64,000 bases of DNA, taken from the NCBI GenBank assembly GCA_017459865.1, contig JAFUCD010000002.1, forward strand, positions 163,150 through 227,149, given 5' to 3'. This DNA comes from Oscillospiraceae bacterium. Lineage in GTDB: Bacteria > Bacillota_A > Clostridia > Oscillospirales > Oscillospiraceae. This document shows, one piece after another, positions 22,840 to 33,552 of this stretch. Positions within the stretch are counted from its first letter, which is position 1; every line of letters begins with the position of its first letter. The notes beneath the pieces were generated by a model. It saw only the letters and a list, made by a program, of their open reading frames with translations, was not told the DNA's origin and made no database searches. Both the position numbers and the translations under genes were made by a program.

Positions 22840-23028
22840 TCACACAGCGCGGGTGACCTTTCCGCTGCGCAGGCAGCGGGTGCAGGCGTAGACGTGCTTG
22901 GGGCTGCCGTCCACGATGGCTTTCACGCGCTTGACATTGGGCTTCCAGGTGCGGTTGGAGCGGCGGTGAGAGTGGCTCACTGCGATACCGAAGGAAACGC
23001 CCTTATCGCAAAACTGACACTTTGCCAT
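22840..23028 (-). CDS. rpmB: 50S ribosomal protein L28
   Basis: 62 residues. MAKCQFCDKGVSFGIAVSHSHRRSNRTWKPN and the C-terminal VYACTRCLRSGKV are typical of zinc-binding (C+) L28, with CxxC pairs CQFC and CTRC both present. Monocistronic, with its own promoter and terminator. The Cys-plus form suggests the cell may also hold a zinc-independent paralogue, but none is seen here. Confidence 0.98.
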   Translation of the reverse strand: MAKCQFCDKGVSFGIAVSHSHRRSNRTWKPNVKRVKAIVDGSPKHVYACTRCLRSGKVTRAV

Positions 23029-23075
23029 GGTGCTGAAGCACCTCCTTACTGGATTGTCTGCAAAACAGCTTTACT

Positions 23076-23104
23076 ATAATAACAGATGAAGCGACCAATT
23101 GCAA
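23076..23104 (-). promoter_or_regulatory. rpmB promoter
   Basis: Minus strand TTGCAA (23099-23104), 17-bp spacer, TATTAT (23076-23081); an AAGGAGGTG ribosome site follows near 23040. Confidence 0.75.
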
Positions 23105-23157
23105 GTAAAATTATGATTTTCTTTTTGAAAAGCGAAACTAATTTCTGTGAAAAGCGC

Positions 23158-23186
23158 TTGCGCGCGTTGTGGATGCGGTGTATAAT
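23158..23186 (+). promoter_or_regulatory. Promoter of sirtuin gene
   Basis: TTGCGC, 17-bp spacer, TATAAT; about 59 bases before the start codon. Confidence 0.75.
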
Positions 23187-23244
23187 AATATGAATCTTTC
23201 TGTAAACAGCGGCTTTTGCACTACCCGGAAAGGAGCGGAACGAC

Positions 23245-23961
23245 ATGGACGCAGCCATTCAGGCGCTCAAGCGCATCGTGGACGAGAGCGACAACATCGT
23301 CTTCTTCGGCGGGGCGGGCGTCTCCACCGAGAGCGGTATCCCGGACTTCCGGAGCGTGGACGGACTGTACAACCAGCAGTATAAATATCCGCCCGAGACC
23401 ATCCTCAGCCATTCCTTCTTCGCGCGGTATCCGGAGGAATACTACGAATTCCACCGCGCCAAGCTCGTCGTGGACGGCGTGCAGCCGAACCGCGCGCACT
23501 TAAAGCTCGCCGAGCTGGAGCGCGCCGGCAAGCTCAAGGCCGTCATCACGCAGAACATCGACGGCCTGCACCAGGCCGCGGGCAGCAAAAACGTGCTGGA
23601 GCTGCACGGCAGCATCCTGCGCGCCTACTGCTCCCGGTGCGGCAGACCGCACCCCGCCGACGTGATCAACCACGGCGAGGGCGTGCCGAAGTGCGACTGC
23701 GGCGGCGTGATCCGCCCGGACATCGTGCTGTATGAGGAGAGTCTGGACGAAAAGGTGCTCGAGACCTCCATCCACTATATCCGCCAGGCGGATGTGCTCA
23801 TCGTCGGCGGCACGAGTCTGGCCGTGTATCCCGCGGCGGGACTCATCAACTACTATCGCGGTGACAAGCTCGTGCTCGTCAACCGCAGCGCGACCCCATA
23901 CGACAGCGTGGCGAATCTGGTCGTCCACGCGAAGATCGGGGACGTGTTCTCTCAGCTGTAA
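23245..23961 (+). CDS. cobB: NAD-dependent protein deacylase (Sir2 family)
   Basis: 238 residues. Removes acyl groups from lysine using NAD+. It shows [16 protein letters not shown] (NAD binding), [12 protein letters not shown], the catalytic His in LELHGS, a zinc module CSRC...CDCGG, and [14 protein letters not shown]. The gene starts with AAAGGAG before ATG. The following transferase begins 37 bases on, so they are probably co-transcribed. Its link to acetyl-phosphate metabolism through nearby pta is only suggestive. Confidence 0.95.
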   Translation: MDAAIQALKRIVDESDNIVFFGGAGVSTESGIPDFRSVDGLYNQQYKYPPETILSHSFFARYPEEYYEFHRAKLVVDGVQPNRAHLKLAELERAGKLKAVITQNIDGLHQAAGSKNVLELHGSILRAYCSRCGRPHPADVINHGEGVPKCDCGGVIRPDIVLYEESLDEKVLETSIHYIRQADVLIVGGTSLAVYPAAGLINYYRGDKLVLVNRSATPYDSVANLVVHAKIGDVFSQL

Positions 23962-23998
23962 GGCATTTTATTATGTAAACCAACTACGGAGGAAGCTT

Positions 23999-24736
23999 AT
24001 GCGGATCGATGTCATGGGCGTTGGGTTCGACAGTCTCACGATGGAGGAGGCGATCGACCGCGCCAAGACGCTGATGGCGGAGCGGCGCTCTGCCTATGTC
24101 GTCACACCGAACCCCGAGATCGTGATGGTCTGCCGCGCGCAGCCGGAGGCGATGCGGGCGGTGCGCGCCGCGGATCTTGTGCTGCCGGACGGCGTGGGCG
24201 TCGTATACGGCGCGCGTATCCTCGGCAACCCCTTGAAAAGCAAGCTCCCCGGTATCGACTTTGCGCAGGGGCTCATGGCGGATATGGCGCAGGCGGGCAA
24301 GCGGGTGTTCCTGCTCGGCAGCAAGCCCGGCGTCGCCGAGACGGCGGCCAAGCGGCTCTCCGAGCGCTATCCCGGGCTCGTCATCGCCGGGACGCACGAC
24401 GGCTATTTTCAGGACGACGCGCCTGTGATCGAGGCGGTGAACGCCTCTGAGCCGGATCTGCTGCTCGTGTGTCTCGGCGCGCCGAAACAGGAGCTCTGGA
24501 TGCAGCGCAACCAGAAGCAGCTCTGCGTCGGGCTCATGGCGGGTCTCGGCGGCAGTCTGGACGTCTTCGCTGGCAACGTCAAGCGCGCGCCGAAGGCGTT
24601 TCAGCGGCTGGGTCTGGAGTGGCTGTATCGGCTCCTGAAGGAGCCCAAGCGCATCGGCCGCATGATGAAGCTGCCGAAATTCCTCTTCGCCTGCATCGGG
24701 CGGAAGCTGAAGGGCCGGAGGAACGACCATGGATAA
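23999..24736 (+). CDS. WecG/TagA/CpsF-family glycosyltransferase
   Basis: 245 residues. The family transfers N-acetylmannosamine or a related sugar to undecaprenyl-PP-GlcNAc at the cytoplasmic membrane face, the second step of wall teichoic acid or related polymer synthesis. Hallmarks: VTPNPEIVMVCR, LVLPDGVGVVYGARILG, VFLLGSKPGVAE, LLLVCLGAPKQELWM and the C-terminal RAPKAFQRLGLEWLYRLLKEPKR. The start at 23999 follows GGAGGAAGC. It overlaps the kinase gene by eight bases. It may supply the wall glycan bound by the SLH proteins in this window; that is inference. Confidence 0.92.
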   Translation: MRIDVMGVGFDSLTMEEAIDRAKTLMAERRSAYVVTPNPEIVMVCRAQPEAMRAVRAADLVLPDGVGVVYGARILGNPLKSKLPGIDFAQGLMADMAQAGKRVFLLGSKPGVAETAAKRLSERYPGLVIAGTHDGYFQDDAPVIEAVNASEPDLLLVCLGAPKQELWMQRNQKQLCVGLMAGLGGSLDVFAGNVKRAPKAFQRLGLEWLYRLLKEPKRIGRMMKLPKFLFACIGRKLKGRRNDHG

Positions 24737-25397
24737 AGGAAAGCTCATCGTTTTGGAGGGCATCGACGGCAGCGGCAAGTCCGCGCAGTACCGCCGTCTG
24801 AGCGCCCGCTTCGAGCAGGAGGGCGTCGATTTTCACAGCATCGTCTTCCCGCGCTATGACAAGGAATCCTCCGCGCTGATCCGCATGTATCTAAACGGCG
24901 AGTTCGGCGCGAGCCCCGCCGACGTGAACGCCTACGCCGCGTCGACGTTCTATGCCGCGGACCGCTTCGCGTCCTACCGCACGGACTGGGGCGGGATCTA
25001 TGAAAGCGGCGGGCTGATCCTCTCGGACCGCTATACCACGTCCAACGCCGTCCATCAGGGCTGCAAGCTCCCGGAGGCGGAGCTGCCGCAGTTTTTTGAC
25101 TGGCTGTACGATCTGGAGTACAACAAGCTCGGGCTCCCGCGCCCGGATCTCGTGATCTATCTGGACGTCGACATCGAAACGTCCCTTGCGCGCATGGAGC
25201 GCCGCCAGCTCAAGCACCACACGCAGGCGGACATCCATGAAAAGGACGCGCGCTATCTGGCTGACTGTCTCCGTCTGGGGCATCTCGCCGCCGCGCATTA
25301 CGGCTGGCGCGTCGTGCCGTTCAAAAAAGACGGAGAGATCCGCGCCCTCGAGGAAAAGCACGAGGAGATCTATCAGATCGTCCGATCGATCCTGTAA
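24729..25397 (+). CDS. tmk: Thymidylate kinase-like protein
   Basis: 222 residues. P-loop LEGIDGSGKS (residues 8-17), the substrate-site segment YAADRFASYRTDW and LILSDRYTTSNAVHQG are typical of dTMP kinases, which make dTDP from dTMP. The lid region (RRQLKHHTQADIHEKDARYLAD) differs from E. coli Tmk and resembles the Clostridia-specific Tmk-like group. It starts inside the 3' end of the transferase gene, so translation is probably coupled. A second canonical tmk elsewhere in the genome is possible. Confidence 0.85.
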   Translation: MDKGKLIVLEGIDGSGKSAQYRRLSARFEQEGVDFHSIVFPRYDKESSALIRMYLNGEFGASPADVNAYAASTFYAADRFASYRTDWGGIYESGGLILSDRYTTSNAVHQGCKLPEAELPQFFDWLYDLEYNKLGLPRPDLVIYLDVDIETSLARMERRQLKHHTQADIHEKDARYLADCLRLGHLAAAHYGWRVVPFKKDGEIRALEEKHEEIYQIVRSIL

Positions 25398-25410
25398 AAA
25401 GAGGGGAGCC

Positions 25411-25626
25411 CCGCAGGACTCCCCATGCGCGACAAAAGCCTCGCAGAGTTTTCGCCCGCAGGCGAAAATAAAGCTCAATCATTTTTCCTGAGCGGCTTTT
25501 GCCGCAGAGTGAAAATACCGCAGGACTCCCCATGAGCGATAAAAGCCTCGCAGAGTTTGCGGCGCGCACGCCGCAAATAGAATTCAATTATTTTCGCCGC
25601 GCGGCTTTTGCCGCGGGGTGAAAATA
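25411..25626 (+). repeat. Tandem 107/109-bp duplication of modules 1 and 2
   Basis: Unit 1 (25411-25517) and unit 2 (25518-25626) both begin CCGCAGGACTCCCCATG, continue to AAAAGCCTCGCAGAGTTT, a CGCA-loop hairpin, an AGAATT/AGCTCAAT-type stretch, a GCGGC-tttt-GCCGC hairpin, and end GTGAAAATA. Module 1 stems differ (TTTTCGCC/GGCGAAAA and GCGGCG/CGCCGC) but each pairs perfectly. Unit 2 is also the first half of element copy E. Confidence 0.8.
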
Positions 25627-25734
25627 CCGCTCACGGAGCGGAGGCGGCTCTCGGTCAAAAGCTCGCTTTTGAGGGCGAGCCGCCGGAGCGGAGTGCACCC
25701 CCTCACCGAAAACCCGCAAAGCGGATTTTCGGTG
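25545..25734 (+). repeat. Four-module structured element, copy E
   Basis: Module 1 at 25545-25590 (stem GCGGCG-CGCA-CGCCGC). Module 2 at 25590-25625 (CGCGGC-tttt-GCCGCG within A/T flanks). Module 3: outer stem GGCGGCTC/GAGCCGCC, joint tcg, inner TCAAAAGC/GCTTTTGA (25643-25684), then GGAGTGCACCCCCTCACC. Module 4: CACCG...CCCGC-aaa-GCGG...CGGTG (25704-25734). Located between the tmk-like gene and the convergent small Cys-rich gene. Confidence 0.8.
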
Positions 25735-25753
25735 AAGCGCAGCCCCTGATTCA

Positions 25754-25787
25754 CCCAAAACAAAGCCGAAGGGCGGCTTTGTTTTGG
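25754..25787. repeat. Additional hairpin behind copy E
   Basis: CCAAAACAAAGCC and GGCTTTGTTTTGG arms (13 bp) with a short purine loop. It may serve as a bidirectional terminator or be a fifth module; copies A and D lack it. The following 85 bases up to 25875 show nothing clear. Confidence 0.55.
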
Positions 25788-25875
25788 AGAGGAAGACCGG
25801 GGAAGCGGATGCGCAGACGGCGGATGGCGGCACAGCCGTTATCCGGCGGCGGAGCGGAGCGCGCCCGGTCTGACG

Positions 25876-26007
25876 TCAGCAACCGCAGCCGTTGTCGCAG
25901 CCGCAGCCGTTGTTGTTGCAGCCGCAGCTGTTCCAGCCGTTGCAGCCGAACAGGAGGATGAGGATCAGAACGATCCAGATCGCATTGTTATTGTTGTTGC
26001 AGAACAT
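25876..26007 (-). CDS. Small Cys/Gly/Asn-rich single-pass membrane protein
   Basis: 43 residues: MFCNNNNNA, a hydrophobic helix (IWIVLILILLFG), then a tail with seven Cys in CG and CN pairs (CGC, GCGC, GCGC) and many Asn. AAGGGA lies eight bases before ATG. It resembles the tiny high-cysteine proteins, sometimes labelled chorion-class, that are frequent in Oscillospiraceae genomes. No function is known; surface exposure or metal binding are guesses. Reality of the gene rests on the coherent helix-plus-tail pattern and the ribosome site. Confidence 0.65.
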   Translation of the reverse strand: MFCNNNNNAIWIVLILILLFGCNGWNSCGCNNNGCGCDNGCGC

Positions 26008-26200
26008 AGTGTTTTCCCTTTCTCTGCGCTTGTTTTTTGCCTGAGACGCCGCCGCGCGCAGCCGCGTGCGGGTGGGGCTTTCTCTGCAGGTAAGAAGGCG
26101 AAGCGGCGCCGGTCTCCGCTTTCGCCATTATCCTATGCGCCGCCCGATACGGGCGTGACGTCAGGCCGGCACAACCCCCGTGAACAGGAGAATGTGTATC

Positions 26201-27886
26201 ATGTCAGAAGAGTTCAAGAATTTCGACGCGCTGTTCCGTGCCGATCCCGAGGAGAGCGAGGCCGAGCGCAACGCCCGCATCCGCCGTGAGGCGCACGGCG
26301 GCGCGTCTCCGCGCGCCTCGAAGCTCAGCGGCGATCTGAGCGGCGGGAAAAAGGCCGCCAAAAAGACGGAGGCTCCGGCGACGGACAAGCCCGCCGACGG
26401 CACCGGCAAGCTCAAGAGCACGATGGGCGGCTCCGGCAAGGGCAAGGCATCCGCGAAAAAGACCGCGGACGCCCGCTCTGAGCGCGCGCCGAAGGCGGAG
26501 AAGAAGACCGCGAAGGCGGAGAGCGCGGAAAAGCGCGCCGCCAAGCCCGCGGCGGAGACCGCGCCGAAGACGGAGAAGAAGTCCGCGAAGGCGAAGAAGA
26601 CCGCCAAGGCAGCCCCCGCGGCAGCGCCCGCGCCGAAGCCCGAACGCAAAGCCGAGAGCGCGCCGAAGCCGGAGACCAAGGCGGACAAGCGCGAAAAGAA
26701 GAAAAAGCGCGTCAAAGAAGAGGAGGTCGTGCCCGAAAACTGGACGCCCTCCGATCCCCCGATCCGCCAGCGCCGCGACGGGCGCAGCGGCTGTCTGGGC
26801 GGGCTGGTGTTCTTCGCGTTCGTGCTGAGTCTGAGCATCATCCTCGCCTGCGTCGGCTGGATGGCGGCCTCGGACGTGCTCGCGCTGAACAAGGACCCCG
26901 TCACCGCCACGGTCACGCTCGACAAGGCCAAATTCACGACCCGCGAGGAGCAGGTCGAGCAGGCCGACGGCACCACCAAGACCGAGGAGGTGCGCTATGC
27001 GGATCTGGGCTATGTCGCGGACGTGCTCAAGGACGCCGGCATCATCGAGTACAAGGGTCTGTTCAAGCTCTACTGCAACTTCGCGCACGCCTCCAGGCAG
27101 ATTGCGCCCGGCACCTATGAGCTGAGCACGAATTTCGATTACCGCGCGCTCGTCAAGAAGATGCAGGTCGGCACCGGCGCCATGGTCACCACCAAGGTCA
27201 CCATCCCCGAGGGCTTCACGATGGAGCAGATCTTCCGCCGTCTGGAGGAGGAGGGCATCTGCTCGTATGAGGACCTGATGGACGCCGCGGCGAACTATCA
27301 GTATAACTACTCCTTCCTCGACGAAAGTCAGATCGGCAACGCCAGCCGCCTCGAGGGCTTCCTGTTCCCGGATACCTATGAGTTCTATCAGGGCATGCAG
27401 GCCTCCAGCGCCATCAACAAGTTCCTCGTCAACTTCCACAACCGTCTCACCAAGGAGATGCTGGACGTCTCGGCACAGCGCGGCTTCACGCTGCAGCAGA
27501 CCATCAACGTCGCCTCCATGATCGAAAAGGAAGCGGCCGACGACGATGAGCGCGCCGAGATCGCCGCCGTCATCTACAACCGCATGAATCAGAACATGCC
27601 GCTGCAGATCGACTCGACCATCATCTATGTCCTGCCCGAGCACGGCGCGGTCCTGACCGAGGAGCAGACCCACATCGACAGTCCGTACAACACCTACACG
27701 AACACGGGTCTGCCGCCCACGCCGATCGCGAACCCGGGTCTTGCGTCCATCAACGCGGCGCTCAAGCCCGCCACCTCGAATTATCTCTACTACGCCCTCG
27801 ACGCCGAGACCGGCAAGCACCAGTTCTTCACCAGCTATGGAGAGTTCCAGGCGTTCGTCGCGCGCCAGGATTATTCGCAGTTATGA
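26201..27886 (+). CDS. mltG: Endolytic murein transglycosylase
   Basis: 561 residues. Cleaves nascent glycan strands to set their length. It has an unusually long cytoplasmic N-terminal region (about residues 20-185) rich in Ala, Lys, Pro and Glu, one transmembrane helix (LGGLVFFAFVLSLSIILACVGWM), then LysM-like and YceG catalytic parts. The catalytic Glu is in ASMIEKEAADDDERAEIAAVIYNRM, followed by MPLQIDSTIIYVL, SPYNTYTNTGLPPTPIANPG and HQFFTSYGEFQ. Start chosen at 26201, ten bases after AGGAG, over an in-frame ATG only one base after it. It overlaps the U32 gene by four bases. Confidence 0.93.
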   Translation: MSEEFKNFDALFRADPEESEAERNARIRREAHGGASPRASKLSGDLSGGKKAAKKTEAPATDKPADGTGKLKSTMGGSGKGKASAKKTADARSERAPKAEKKTAKAESAEKRAAKPAAETAPKTEKKSAKAKKTAKAAPAAAPAPKPERKAESAPKPETKADKREKKKKRVKEEEVVPENWTPSDPPIRQRRDGRSGCLGGLVFFAFVLSLSIILACVGWMAASDVLALNKDPVTATVTLDKAKFTTREEQVEQADGTTKTEEVRYADLGYVADVLKDAGIIEYKGLFKLYCNFAHASRQIAPGTYELSTNFDYRALVKKMQVGTGAMVTTKVTIPEGFTMEQIFRRLEEEGICSYEDLMDAAANYQYNYSFLDESQIGNASRLEGFLFPDTYEFYQGMQASSAINKFLVNFHNRLTKEMLDVSAQRGFTLQQTINVASMIEKEAADDDERAEIAAVIYNRMNQNMPLQIDSTIIYVLPEHGAVLTEEQTHIDSPYNTYTNTGLPPTPIANPGLASINAALKPATSNYLYYALDAETGKHQFFTSYGEFQAFVARQDYSQL

Positions 27887-29103
27887 TCGACCACACCACA
27901 CAACCCATCCCGGAGCTGCTCGCTCCGGTCGGAGATCTGGAGCGCCTGAAAATGGCGCTCCATTTCGGCGCTGACGCGGTTTATCTCGCGCTGGAGCGCT
28001 ACGGCATGCGCGCCTTCGCCGGCAATTTTACGCCCGACGGGCTGCGTTGGGCGGTGCGGCTTGCGCACGCAGCGGGCGCAAAGGTGCACGTGACGTGCAA
28101 CACGCTGCCGCGCGAGGACGAGCTGCGCGATCTGCCCGCCGCGCTGGAGCTGATCCAGGACGCGGGCGCGGACGCCGTGATCGCCGCGGACTTCGGCGTC
28201 ATGCAACTGGTCAAGCGCTACGCCCCGCGGGTCGCCCTGCATGTGAGCACGCAGTTCGGCGTGGTGAATTCCGCGTCCGCCTGCGCACTGCACGATCTCG
28301 GCGCAGCGCGCGTCGTGCTCGCGCGGGAGCTGCATCTCGATGAGATCGCCGCCATCCGCGCCAACACGCCCGCCGCGCTCGAGCTGGAGGCGTTTGTTCA
28401 CGGCGCGATGTGCGTGTCGTTCTCGGGCCGCTGTCTCATTTCCAACTACATGACCGGGCGCGACGCCAACCGCGGCGAGTGTGCCCAGCCCTGCCGCTGG
28501 GAGTACGGGCTCGTGGAGAAAAAGCGCCCCGGCGAGGTCTATGACGTCGTCGAGGACGGCGGCACGTTCCTCTTCAATTCCCGCGACATGTGCATGATCG
28601 AGCATTTGCGCGAGGTGCTGCAGGCGGGCGTCACGAGCCTGAAGGTCGAGGGGCGCATGAAGTCAGCCTACTACGTCGGCGCAGTCACGAACGCGTATCG
28701 CCATGCGCTGGACGCCGCCCTGCGCGGCGAGACGCCTGACCCGGTCTGGGTGCGGGAGACCGAGCAGATCAGCCACCGGCCTTACAGCACGGGGTTCTAC
28801 TTCGGCGAGCCGGGGCAGTATACGTCCGAGAGCGCGTACTTTTCCGGGGCAATGTTCTGCGCCGTCGTGGACGGGACGCTGGACGGCAGGCCGCTTTTGA
28901 GCCAGCGCAACAAGCTCACGCGCGGCGACGTCCTCGAGCTCGTCACGCCGGAGCACCCGCCCGTGACCTTCGTCGCCGAGGATATTCGCGACGTCGACGG
29001 CACGCCGCTCGAGACGGTCCCGCAGCCCATGCGCCCGTTCACGATGCCGCTGCCGATCGAGGCCGCGCCGCTCGCACTCATAAGACGGAAAATGCCCGGT
29101 TGA
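27883..29103 (+). CDS. Peptidase U32 family protein (TrhP/YrrO-like)
   Basis: 406 residues. ELLAPVGDLERLKMALHFGADAVYLAL and the signature ELEAFVHGAMCVSFSGRCLISNYMTGRDANRGECAQPCRWEY, with its conserved Cys residues, define the U32 family. Members YrrN/YrrO (TrhP) in Bacillus are needed for prephenate-dependent 5-hydroxyuridine formation at tRNA position 34; others were called collagenase-like. The order mltG, U32, alaS is reminiscent of the Bacillus alaS-mltG-yrrN-yrrO region, which favours the tRNA-modification role. ATGA overlap with mltG. The alaS promoter overlaps its stop codon. Confidence 0.9.
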   Translation: MIDHTTQPIPELLAPVGDLERLKMALHFGADAVYLALERYGMRAFAGNFTPDGLRWAVRLAHAAGAKVHVTCNTLPREDELRDLPAALELIQDAGADAVIAADFGVMQLVKRYAPRVALHVSTQFGVVNSASACALHDLGAARVVLARELHLDEIAAIRANTPAALELEAFVHGAMCVSFSGRCLISNYMTGRDANRGECAQPCRWEYGLVEKKRPGEVYDVVEDGGTFLFNSRDMCMIEHLREVLQAGVTSLKVEGRMKSAYYVGAVTNAYRHALDAALRGETPDPVWVRETEQISHRPYSTGFYFGEPGQYTSESAYFSGAMFCAVVDGTLDGRPLLSQRNKLTRGDVLELVTPEHPPVTFVAEDIRDVDGTPLETVPQPMRPFTMPLPIEAAPLALIRRKMPG

Positions 29104-29127
29104 CAACCGCGGAATCTGTGATACAAT
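29100..29127 (+). promoter_or_regulatory. alaS promoter
   Basis: TTGACA (29100-29105), 16-bp spacer, TACAAT (29122-29127). The -35 box spans the U32 stop codon. Confidence 0.8.
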
Positions 29128-29133
29128 AAGCGG

Positions 29134-29417
29134 GTAAAACCGCTTTGACGAGCCTAAGCGCGCAGTGCTCGCATTCAGCGAGAGGGGGACGGTGCGAGCC
29201 CCTCGGCGTGTCCGCGCGTGTGCCAGCTCTGAGCTCGCCCGGGAGACCGGGACGCCCCATTCCCGTTATCGAATGACTAAGATGCCTGCCGAGATGCTTA
29301 GTGCGTAGGGCGCGATGCCCACATTGCGCCGCGACGATCTGTCTCTGCGGGTAATTAGGGTGGTACCGCGAGTAAATTTTGCCTCGCCCCTAGTTTGGGG
29401 GCGAGGTTTCTGTTTTT
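29134..29417 (+). promoter_or_regulatory. T-box leader, alanine-responsive
   Basis: The conserved T-box AGGGTGGTACCGCG is at 29357-29370; its TGGT bulge pairs with the ACCA end of uncharged tRNA-Ala. Upstream stem I shows the apical AGCGAGAGGGGG / GGTGCGAGCCCC region (about 29179-29204). Downstream, CCTCGCCCC / GGGGCGAGG followed by a T-rich run (29382-29417) is the terminator. A possible specifier is GCC followed by A at 29222-29225, consistent with alanine but not proven. Uncharged tRNA-Ala would favour antitermination and alaS expression. Confidence 0.92.
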
Positions 29418-29434
29418 AAGGAGGACATCAGGTT

Positions 29435-32083
<2,649 letters not shown>

Positions 32084-32106
32084 CCACGCGACGGGGGAGC
32101 ATGGAA

Positions 32107-33114
32107 ATGAAGAAATACCTCGCCCTGCTGCTCGTGCTGGTGCTGGCGCTCTCGCTCTGCGCCGGCTGCGGCAGCGGGAAGACCGAAGCCCCAGAGCCCA
32201 CGCCGACGCCGGAGCCGGTCGCGGTGGTGACGCCGGAGTATGATCCCGCCGAGATCACGCCCGCCATGTGGCGCGTGACGGACGACGCGGGGCACACGCT
32301 CTATCTCTTCGGCACGATCCACGTCGGCGACGGGCGCAACGACGCCGCGATGGAGAAGGTTGCGCCGGTGCTCGATGGTTGCGACGCGCTGGCGGTGGAG
32401 TTCGACATCCGCGCGTTCGAGGAGGATCTTGCCGCGCAGATGGAGATGGTCGGGCTCTTCCTGTGCCCCGAGGACGGCAGAGTCACAGACGTTCTGCCCG
32501 AGGGACTGTACGACCGTGCGAAGGATCTGCTGACCGAGGCGGGCGTCTACAGCGTGATGCTCGACCGCTTCAACGTGCAGTACTGGGCCACGCTCGTCGA
32601 TCAGGCGGTGATGATGGTCTATGCCGATCTCGTGTCGGACCTCGCCATGGACAGCAGGCTGATCGACCACGCCTATGAAAACGACCAGCCGGTGCTGAGC
32701 GTGGAGTCCGCACAGCAGCAGTTTGAGCTGCAAAACTCCATGTCCGACGCGCTCTCCGTCGCCATGATCGAGGAGACGCTCGACAGCACCGAGACGTACA
32801 ACGAGGAGCTGCTGGAGATGTACGGGCTCTGGCTCTCGGGCGATACGGAGGCGTTTCTGGCGTTTCTGGACACCGAGGACGAGACGGAGGAGGCGCGCTT
32901 CACGCAGGAGGTGCTCGCGGACGCCGAGGCGTATAACAAGGCGCTCTCGGACGACCGCAACGACGGCATGCTCGCCAAGGCGCAGGCGTATCTCACGAGC
33001 GGCGACACGGTCTTCTTCGCCGTGGGCGCGGCGCACATGGTGGGCGAGCATGGACTCGTGCAGCTGCTCACCGACGCGGGCTATACTGTTGAGCGGTATG
33101 ACTATACTGCCTGA
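32107..33114 (+). CDS. TraB/GumN-family lipoprotein
   Basis: 335 residues. Lipoprotein signal MKKYLALLLVLVLALSLCAGC with lipobox LCAGC, then a Pro/Glu linker and the TraB domain: LYLFGTIHVGDGR, ALAVEFDIRAFEEDL, and the C-terminal FFAVGAAHMVGEHGLVQLLTDAGYTVERY. The GTIHVG and GAAHMVGEHG His/Glu motifs match the Tiki/TraB metalloprotease fold, so a surface hydrolase role is plausible but unproven. The ATG at 32107 lies seven bases after GGGGGAG; the ATG at 32101 is one base from it and less likely. Promoter not seen; probably reads through from alaS. Confidence 0.85.
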   Translation: MKKYLALLLVLVLALSLCAGCGSGKTEAPEPTPTPEPVAVVTPEYDPAEITPAMWRVTDDAGHTLYLFGTIHVGDGRNDAAMEKVAPVLDGCDALAVEFDIRAFEEDLAAQMEMVGLFLCPEDGRVTDVLPEGLYDRAKDLLTEAGVYSVMLDRFNVQYWATLVDQAVMMVYADLVSDLAMDSRLIDHAYENDQPVLSVESAQQQFELQNSMSDALSVAMIEETLDSTETYNEELLEMYGLWLSGDTEAFLAFLDTEDETEEARFTQEVLADAEAYNKALSDDRNDGMLAKAQAYLTSGDTVFFAVGAAHMVGEHGLVQLLTDAGYTVERYDYTA

Positions 33115-33123
33115 CGGCTGAAA

Positions 33124-33168
33124 AATCCGCCTTGGATGATTGACAAGTCATTCGAGGCGGATTATAAT
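33124..33168 (+). promoter_or_regulatory. thi operon promoter inside a hairpin
   Basis: Consensus promoter TTGACA (33140-33145), 17-bp spacer, TATAAT (33163-33168). It is embedded in the inverted repeat AATCCGCCT (33124-33132) / AGGCGGATT (33155-33163): the -35 box is in the loop and the -10 box starts on the last base of the right arm. ATGA/TCAT also pair around the -35 box. Confidence 0.75.
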
Positions 33169-33205
33169 GACATTGTTCGGGCGAACCGAACCGCAGAGTG
33201 TACGC

Positions 33206-33264
33206 AAAAAGGCGTCACGAAGGGGCATACCACCGAGGGTATGATTCTTCGTGACGCCTTTTTT
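33206..33264 (+). terminator. Terminator/attenuator ahead of thiS
   Basis: 12-bp stem GGCGTCACGAAG (33211-33222) / CTTCGTGACGCC (33247-33258) with an inner CATACC/GGTATG stem, preceded by five A and followed by six T. It lies between the thi promoter and thiS, so most transcripts should stop after about 90 nt unless antiterminated. No TPP-riboswitch consensus is seen in this leader. Confidence 0.75.
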
Positions 33265-33299
33265 GTGCGGATGCAGAAACGTATAACGGAGGGAAACGC

Positions 33300-33497
33300 A
33301 TGGTCATCATCAACGGTGAGCCCGCACCGGGTGCGGCGGGCATGACGCTGCGCGGCTATCTGGAGACCGAGGGATACCGCGCCGACGCGGTGGTCGTGGA
33401 GCAGAATCTTGTGATCGTCCCGCGCGACAGGCTCTCGGAGGTCACGATCTCGGACGGCGACACCATCGAGATCCTGTGCTTTGTCGGCGGCGGCTGA
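33300..33497 (+). CDS. thiS: Sulfur carrier protein ThiS
   Basis: 65-residue ubiquitin-fold carrier ending in Gly-Gly (CFVGGG), the terminus that is adenylated by ThiF and converted to a thiocarboxylate. GGAGGG is seven bases before ATG. First gene of thiS-thiG-thiH-tenI/thiE-thiF, the anaerobic thiazole-synthesis module. Confidence 0.96.
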   Translation: MVIINGEPAPGAAGMTLRGYLETEGYRADAVVVEQNLVIVPRDRLSEVTISDGDTIEILCFVGGG

Positions 33498-33552
33498 GCA
33501 TCAGACGAAACAGCAATCGTTTGAACCTATCAATAAAAAGGAGAACGGTAAC

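Noticed and set aside
25398..25800. Intergenic hairpins as a CRISPR array
   Set aside because: Only two tandem units of about 107 bp, with no short repeat-spacer alternation and no cas genes.
26204..27820. 538-codon minus-strand frame opposite mltG
   Set aside because: Leu/Arg/Val-rich antisense of an Ala/Lys-rich coding sequence; no family pattern.
33170..33299. TPP riboswitch ahead of thiS
   Set aside because: None of the conserved aptamer segments (CTGAGA, ACCTGATCTGGATAATGCCAGCG-type) are present.
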